Origin: Zhengitettix transpicula
Lineage: Eukaryota > Arthropoda > Insecta > Orthoptera > Tetrigidae
Assembly: GCA_037074705.1 (NCBI GenBank)
Contig: CM073595.1
Coordinates: 26,565,501-26,629,500, forward strand
Length of the DNA: 64,000 nt
Reading direction: 5' to 3'
This document shows, piece after piece, positions 59,205-64,000 of this stretch. Both the position numbers and the translations under genes were made by a program. Under the pieces are notes generated by a model. The model worked only from the letters and a program-made list of their open reading frames with translations, searched no databases and had not been told where the DNA came from. Position 1 is the first letter of the stretch, and every line of letters starts with the position of its first letter.

Positions 59205-60325
59205 AATCACCATACCTTATAATTCCTAAACTCTTTAAAACATTGATTATGCTAGATAGTTTATTGGAATCTCCTAACAATCAGTGTCGTAAAAGGTATG
59301 CCAATTGTAATATAGCATTTAAATTTACTGTATTACTCGAATGATGTTAGACTTAACAATATGACTGATATAAATCCTCCTTATTTAATAAAACCCCTGA
59401 TTTTTAATACTCATAATACTTTTTCTTAAGTGTTTTACATCACTTTTTTTTGGAAAAAAGGAAAAATATAAATTTCATCACACCATGAGAAATATATATC
59501 AGAATTTAAAATTTGAAAATCTAATAAGTTTAATAAATTGTTCAAGAATAATGAATAATTTCATTATTTATATTTCAGCTTTAGGTTCTACCTATAAATT
59601 GTAACATGAATATGGCTAAATAACCGAAAATTCCATAAAAAATAATGGCCGTAAAACATTAATAAGAAAGTTTTATTTCTGCTGATGATAATGTGTTTTA
59701 TTAAATTAATTGTATTGCTAGCCATTAAATCGTGGACTGTTGAATGACTATTTTCTTTTGTCAGGGTCGTTTAGTTCGGAATTACAGAGGCGTGCTTGTA
59801 TAAAGAATTACAACGACCATCCAATGTTGGATATAAAGATTAACTCTATAAGTTGAAACAGCTTAAGCCCGTCGCCAAAACATGTTCGTCTGAAAGTTTC
59901 CAGTCAACTCACACTTCGAACCCTACCCGGGGAAAACACCAAAATTACCGCCGTGCACTAAATTAATTAAATACAATGCTCATGTTTCACTAAGACCAAA
60001 TTCAATTACAGGAAATAATATTGTTTTGGTTTCTCCGTGTATAACAAATGTTTTTATGAGTTACAATTAGGCTTTCGTTTTAATGAAGAATGGAATTTTA
60101 GAGATTCTCTGCCAGACGTGGTGGTAGTCTTTAACAATGGCTCGATATCACGAGAAGGAAATGCCCAATGAAGGTTTCAAGCCATTTTGAGAATAAATAT
60201 CTTACTATTAAACCTTTTCTGAACGAAAAACATCCATTTAAAATTTACTGAAACTTTCATGTGGTTAATAAAGTAAAAGAAACCTATTAAATACCACAAT
60301 AAATTAATCTACGGAGAGATAATGC
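59205..60325. other. No gene seen
   Basis: Possible SINE body up to about 59310, then AT-rich sequence without supported features. Confidence 0.35.
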
Positions 60326-60329
60326 GAGC

Positions 60330-60632
60330 TTTTCTCTCGCAGCTCAAGCTCTCTGGAGAGACGGAGAGGGCATCATCCTTTGTGCCGTGGTCACAGACAT
60401 TCCCATCGGAACAGTCGGACAGCTGCCTCCTAAATTGATCGAGGCACGGACAAGGGATTGCTGCGTACCCACAAAAAACCCTCTCCCGTCGTGGGACAAG
60501 TACCCAATGCTTTTAGGCGAATGCCGAGTAGGATCCTTAAACTATAGCCCGGGGGCCCTCGTTAACAATAGGCTAAATTCAACTACATTTACGCATCCCC
60601 CCTTTCGAATCTGTTCCTATGCTATTAACGCA
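60330..60632 (+). repeat. GC-rich interspersed repeat G1, copy 2
   Basis: Inverse homologue of 24390-24905. Plus-strand frame 60387-60644 reads PIGTVGQLPPKLIEARTRDC, WDKYPM and GECRVGSLNYSPG. The segment between (about 35 codons in copy 1) is shortened here without loss of frame. Ends about GCTATTAACG at 60632. Confidence 0.65.
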
Positions 60633-60705
60633 TTGCACGATTGACATATGTAATTGTGTCCGAAACACTTTATATTAAATCTGCATGAGGTTGCCTGTTA
60701 CTCTA

Positions 60706-60707
<2 letters not shown>

Positions 60708-60745
<38 letters not shown>
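60708..60745. repeat. TA microsatellite
   Basis: TA run at the 5' side of copy 8. Confidence 0.95.
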
Positions 60746-60748
<3 letters not shown>

Positions 60749-61702
60749 AATACTAATTAGAGGCCATTAATTGTTTTAATATAATTGGATTGTTAGCGGC
60801 ACATTTCCTTGAAAGCAACAATAACGGCTCTTTGTCGGCGATAGTTGTTGGAAACCGCGCGCTCGTACGGAAGTCCAGTCCGGCAAACGTTTCGAGAGAG
60901 CGATGAGGCTGACCTAAAAAGGACGAATAGCGTGGTTCAGAAAGTTCAACTGCGAGATCTATTAAAATCTATAAAACACAAGTAAATAGTTCTTGACGGA
61001 GAGACTCATGATATAAAATCGCAAAGTGGAAGCAAAAGGTTTTCACCACACAGATGCGAAATAACATTTCGCATAAAAGGCATCGAGGAGACATACGTCC
61101 GAGGGCTGACCGAGGGAGCGGCTGATCCCAAAATTCCAGGTGGAACAACAACGAGAACTACGACCGTGTTTATTAAAAAATGATGTGTAGAATCAGTGAA
61201 CAACGGCCTTTTTAGTGAGTTGTGACTTCAAGCTCCAAGAATCACATCTGGTACCAGAAAGACATTCGTGAGTGCAAATACAATTATTTAAAGTCTGTAA
61301 ACGAGGATTAAAGGTATAAGTCAGATTTCGTTATCTTGTTTAGTTTTCGTTTCTTTATTGTGTTTAGAATTTATATTCCGTTCATTTCAATTTTGATTAG
61401 TTAATTAGTTTATTAATTTGTTTGTTCTTACTATCAAGCCCAGTAAAGACCCTGAGAGAAAGAGTAATTAGATGAAATTGTTGTAAAATTATAAAGTTGT
61501 ATTTTCCTAGAACGCTACAAATAAAATAAAAATATAATATAAAGTATATTTTATAAATTTGAGGAAATTAAATGTGCAAAGTGAAGCTGATAATTTGTGT
61601 CTTTAAAGAATAATTTTTTTTAAATTAAAGCCTTTCAGTTGATCATTACATTTTGGCCCAACAACGTGGAGCAAATTTATTCTTCATTTCTTGTTAATTA
61701 TT

Positions 61703-61705
<3 letters not shown>
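60746..61705 (+). repeat. TA-nested LTR-like family, copy 8 (cleanest)
   Basis: 960-bp plus copy, TGTAATACTAATTAGAGGCC to TTAATTATTACA, TA runs on both sides. GC-rich left third with TTGTTAGCGGCACATTTCC; GACGGAGAGACTCATG followed by TATA-like GATATAAAATCG (about 61011); GGCCTTTTTAGTGAG (61206); CTGGTACCAG (61250); donor-like CGTGAGTGC (61268); TCAGATTTCG (61321); CCCAGTAAAGACCCTGAG (61439); TTTTGGCCCAACAACGTGG (61651). Minus-strand ORFs of 60 and 65 codons inside are not conserved in the other copies. Confidence 0.85.

Positions 61706-61736
<31 letters not shown>
61706..61736. repeat. TA microsatellite
   Basis: TA run at the 3' side of copy 8. Confidence 0.95.
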
Positions 61737-61737
<1 letters not shown>

Positions 61738-61739
61738 TG

Positions 61740-62155
61740 TGACGATCATGAAATAGAATTATTGCTCCGTATCAGACTAGTACCGTTATGAATCCATTAA
61801 TCCTCATTTCCGGGGAAATAATAAAATTCTCAGCGCCGTTGCGTTTGTATGAATCTATATCAATTATAAGTAGCCTAATAGTAGAAAATAACAAAGAGAA
61901 GAAAACAAAAATACGTGAAAAACAAGAAAATTAAAATAATAAACTCAGAAATGTGTAAAATAGATAATTTGGTATTGAGAAAAAAATGAAAGAAAATACA
62001 TAAATAAAAAATATCAACGAATATACAACAATTAACATCTTTAACAGCTACAAAGTATTTTCTCTTACTATCATTTACTAATGAGCTTCCGTCCATATTT
62101 TCTATTGTCATTCTGCTAATATTCTCCAAAGTTATTGAGAAATCAGTACACACGA
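61740..62155. other. No supported gene
   Basis: AT-rich. A 119-codon minus ORF (61875-62234) has a phenylalanine-rich tail due to A-rich plus-strand sequence. Its start overlaps the RT relic on the other strand, so I regard it as chance. Confidence 0.35.
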
Positions 62156-62159
62156 GAAC

Positions 62160-63242
62160 TGCAACTTTTCTCACAAAATTTAAAATTATTTCCACATCAC
62201 AACCTGGTTTCATTAGAGGTAAATCCACCAACACGGCGTCTTACGACTTCGTTCAAAGTATTCATGACGCACTCGGAAAAAAGATTTTAAGTGGTCTGGA
62301 AATCTTTGCTGACCTTTCCAAAGCATTTGATTTAGTAGATCATGATATTTTACTCCGAAAATTTGATTTCTATTGAAGTAGAGGATTTTCCCATTTCCTT
62401 ATTTCGATCTTACTTGTAAAATACGCGCCAAAAAGTTTCGATTGGAAATGAGTATTTGTCTAGTGCTACATAAATAATTCGTTCCGTTTACGGCATATAA
62501 ATTGAAGTTTCTCCACACAAACTTTAAAATTTCTAGAATATACGTACAGCGAAATGTTAAAATGTCAAGATTCCGTAACAAAGGCTTCAACTGCCATTAG
62601 CATGGCTTCGGTGTCCCCCAGGGCTCACTTTTGGGACCTTTACATTTCATTAAATATATTAAGGATTTATCGAATTATTTAGATCCCTTAAAATCAGTCG
62701 TTTACGCTGACGGCACAAAATTTAGTAATCACGGGCTCGGAAACGTTGCGTGAGAAAGTAGATATTGCGAAGAGTCGTTTCAATCTGTGCTTCACTGCGA
62801 ACAAATTTTCTCTTAATATAGTGAAAATTAAAATCGTTACCTTGACTTCAAACACAAACATTTTAAATGGTATATCACGCATATTTTCATTCTGTCATGT
62901 CTTACGACTGGGGTCGATCACATCACGCGTTTCAAATTTTTGAACTGTCACACAGGGCCGTACGAACCTTGACAGTTTAACATTGCGCTGTACGTATATT
63001 CTAGAAATTTTAAAGTTTGTGTGGAGAAACTTCAATTTATATGCCCTAAACGGAGCGAATCATTTAAGTAGCACTAGAAATCGCTCTCAACTCCGCATAG
63101 AAAAACATCCCCTAAGCATTCGTTATTCCGGGATAAATCTATAAAATAGTCTTCCAGACGCAATAAATACTTTAACTATACAAAATTTATTTATAAAGAG
63201 TTGCAAATCTTTGTTTATTAATGAAGCATATTACTCAATCTT
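62160..63242 (+). pseudogene. CR1/jockey-like LINE RT relic with internal inverted duplication
   Basis: Plus strand: TSQPGFIRGKSTNTASYDFV (RT motif 2), GLEIFADLSKAFDLVDHDILL (motif A aspartate; 62305-62355), then decayed text, GFGVPQGSLLGPLHFIKYI (motif B, 62606-62660), VVYADGTKFS (YADD box with the second D changed to G, 62698), and after several stops a C-terminal module TRNRSQLRIEKHP...IRYSGINL*NSLPDAIN ending IL* at 63243. Multiple stops and frameshifts. Between motifs A and B, 62462-62569 is an inverted copy of 62968-63075 from the C-terminal module. Confidence 0.7.
62462..63075. repeat. 108-bp inverted duplication inside the LINE relic
   Basis: 62462-62569 is the reverse complement of 62968-63075 with 6 mismatches in 108 positions and no gap by my count. 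The right-hand member is in its natural place in the LINE C-terminal region, so the left-hand member is the inverted, transposed copy. Confidence 0.85.
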
Positions 63243-63872
63243 ATAGACGTATTTACAGGAAAGTGCTTCGTAGCTGCTAAGAAATTACGAACATCGGAGT
63301 ATATAGTAAACTCAAATAACAAAATAAAAGCAACTTGGGAGATAATTAAAAATATCTCAGTTAAAGTCAATTATAACGCGACAGATATAAAGCTTGTCGG
63401 TGACGGTCAAACTTTCACCAACAGAGACGCTGCGGGTATATTTAATTCATATTTTGTTCACGTATCGGAACAGTTTTCAAACAATAAGTCAACAGAAGGT
63501 CGTGCTTTTTATGAACTGCTACAAAACGCCGTACCGAGTGTTCAGAATTCCATTTTCCTTCAACCTGTTACCAACATCGAAATAATAAACGTAATAAGAA
63601 AGTTAAAATGTACCCAATCAGCGGATATATATGGCAACTCAAGCAAAGTTGTGAATCACTGTGCTACTCCCCTTCAAATCATATTCAACGCGTGTCTTTC
63701 TACCGACATTTTTCCCGACTCCCTTAAAGCTGCAAAAGTTATTCCGATCTTCAAGAAGGGTTCGCCCACCGACGCATCAAATTACAGACCGATTTCCCTA
63801 CTTCCGATATTTTCAAAAATACTAGAAAAAATTCTACACAAAAAGTTACTTGAATTTATGGTGCGCCTTTAG
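63243..63872 (+). pseudogene. LINE RT N-terminal fragment (second copy, open frame)
   Basis: A frame open from 63225 to TAG at 63870-63872 reads AAKKLRTSEYIVNSNNKIKA, TWEIIKNISVK, then FNSYFVHVSEQFSNN (endonuclease-RT linker), VTNIEIINVIRKLKCTQSAD (RT motif 0), IFPDSLKAAKVIPIFKKGSP, SNYRPISLLPIFSKILEKIL (RT motif 1). It ends before motif 2. The RT clade looks like that of 62160-63242, and the order (C-terminal piece followed by N-terminal piece) means these are two separate insertions or a rearranged element. No ATG starts the frame where the family ORF would. Confidence 0.75.
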
Positions 63873-63879
63873 TTATCAA

Positions 63880-64000
63880 TTTGTATACAAAATATTTTTA
63901 TAACTTTTGCCTAAATTACTGCCTGGAAACATGGAAACGTGGCTTGCCGGGGGCCGGGGTCGAGCAGCAGACAGAAGACAATGGCAGGGTGGATTGGGAA
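63880..64000. other. Unassigned; GC-rich right edge
   Basis: The last about 70 bp are GC-rich (GGCTTGCCGGGGGCCGGGGT) and begin something that continues outside the window. Confidence 0.3.

Noticed and set aside
61875..62234. 119-codon membrane-like protein
   Set aside because: The phenylalanine-rich hydrophobic tail reflects A-rich plus-strand DNA, and the start overlaps a recognised RT relic on the other strand.
1..64000. CRISPR arrays, operons, prophage or bacterial origin
   Set aside because: No short regularly spaced repeats with unique spacers, no dense coding, no ribosome-binding sites; element content is clearly eukaryotic.

Overview
This window is eukaryotic, AT-rich, repeat-dense DNA with no intact host gene that I can recognise. 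The mobile-element mix is a mariner with a DD34D catalytic core, a jockey-type non-LTR retrotransposon, CR1/jockey-like RT pieces, a Penelope-like element with a GIY-YIG domain, a Mutator-like transposase relic and tRNA-derived SINEs. Together with long TA microsatellites this suggests an arthropod, most likely an insect with a large genome. That is an inference; I cannot name the species. There are no operons, Shine-Dalgarno sites, CRISPR arrays or phage-like blocks. All recognisable coding sequence belongs to mobile elements, and every such copy is broken by stops, frameshifts or truncation.

Layout. 1-3840: a diverged direct-repeat array (unit about 1.1 kb). Its second unit carries a 551-bp solo LTR with a GCAT target duplication and a piece of a DDE transposase. 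5864-8000: a small unknown ORF, the first copy (6255-7267) of a TA-nested LTR-like family, and a third partial array unit. 8000-15400: mostly unassigned AT-rich DNA with a tRNA-like hairpin (10288-10424), a foldback (11678-12043), an RNase H relic (12240-12640), and two interspersed repeats. 15413-16427: second copy of the TA-nested family. 19600-21420: Penelope-like element, minus strand. 22835-23505 and 24390-24905: interspersed repeats, the second one GC-rich. 26930-29217: jockey-like LINE, 5'-truncated, plus strand. 32300-36790: GC-richer unassigned DNA followed by three TA-nested copies in a row. 36798-41380: two copies of the 'GTTGCCCGGGT' repeat, a tRNA-SINE foldback (38703-39112) and a SINE (40397-40582). 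41666-42225: mariner-type relic. 44881-45020 and 46853-47230: tandem repeats. 47813-48795: another TA-nested copy. 49931-51232: the best-preserved DNA transposon, a mariner on the minus strand. 53860-56095: a 0.55-kb tandem duplication whose second copy is split by a TA-nested element (54765-55764). 58040-58800: Mutator-like relic. 59040-59200: third tRNA-like hairpin. 60330-60632: second copy of the GC-rich repeat. 60746-61705: last TA-nested copy. 62160-63880: two LINE RT fragments, the first carrying an internal 108-bp inverted duplication.

The strongest candidate for something undescribed is the TA-nested family. It has eight copies of about 0.96-1.07 kb. The seven copies with a definable 5' end begin TG, and the seven whose 3' end survives finish in CA; at least one side of every copy abuts a TA microsatellite. 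All share the same ordered conserved blocks: GGTACCAG, a splice-donor-like GTRAGT, TCAGATTTCG, CCCAGTAAAGACCCTGAG and a TGGCGTGCCAACGTG-like motif. No protein is encoded. Second candidates are the hairpin forms of tRNA-derived SINEs, and the GC-rich repeat whose two copies share an open, conserved peptide frame.
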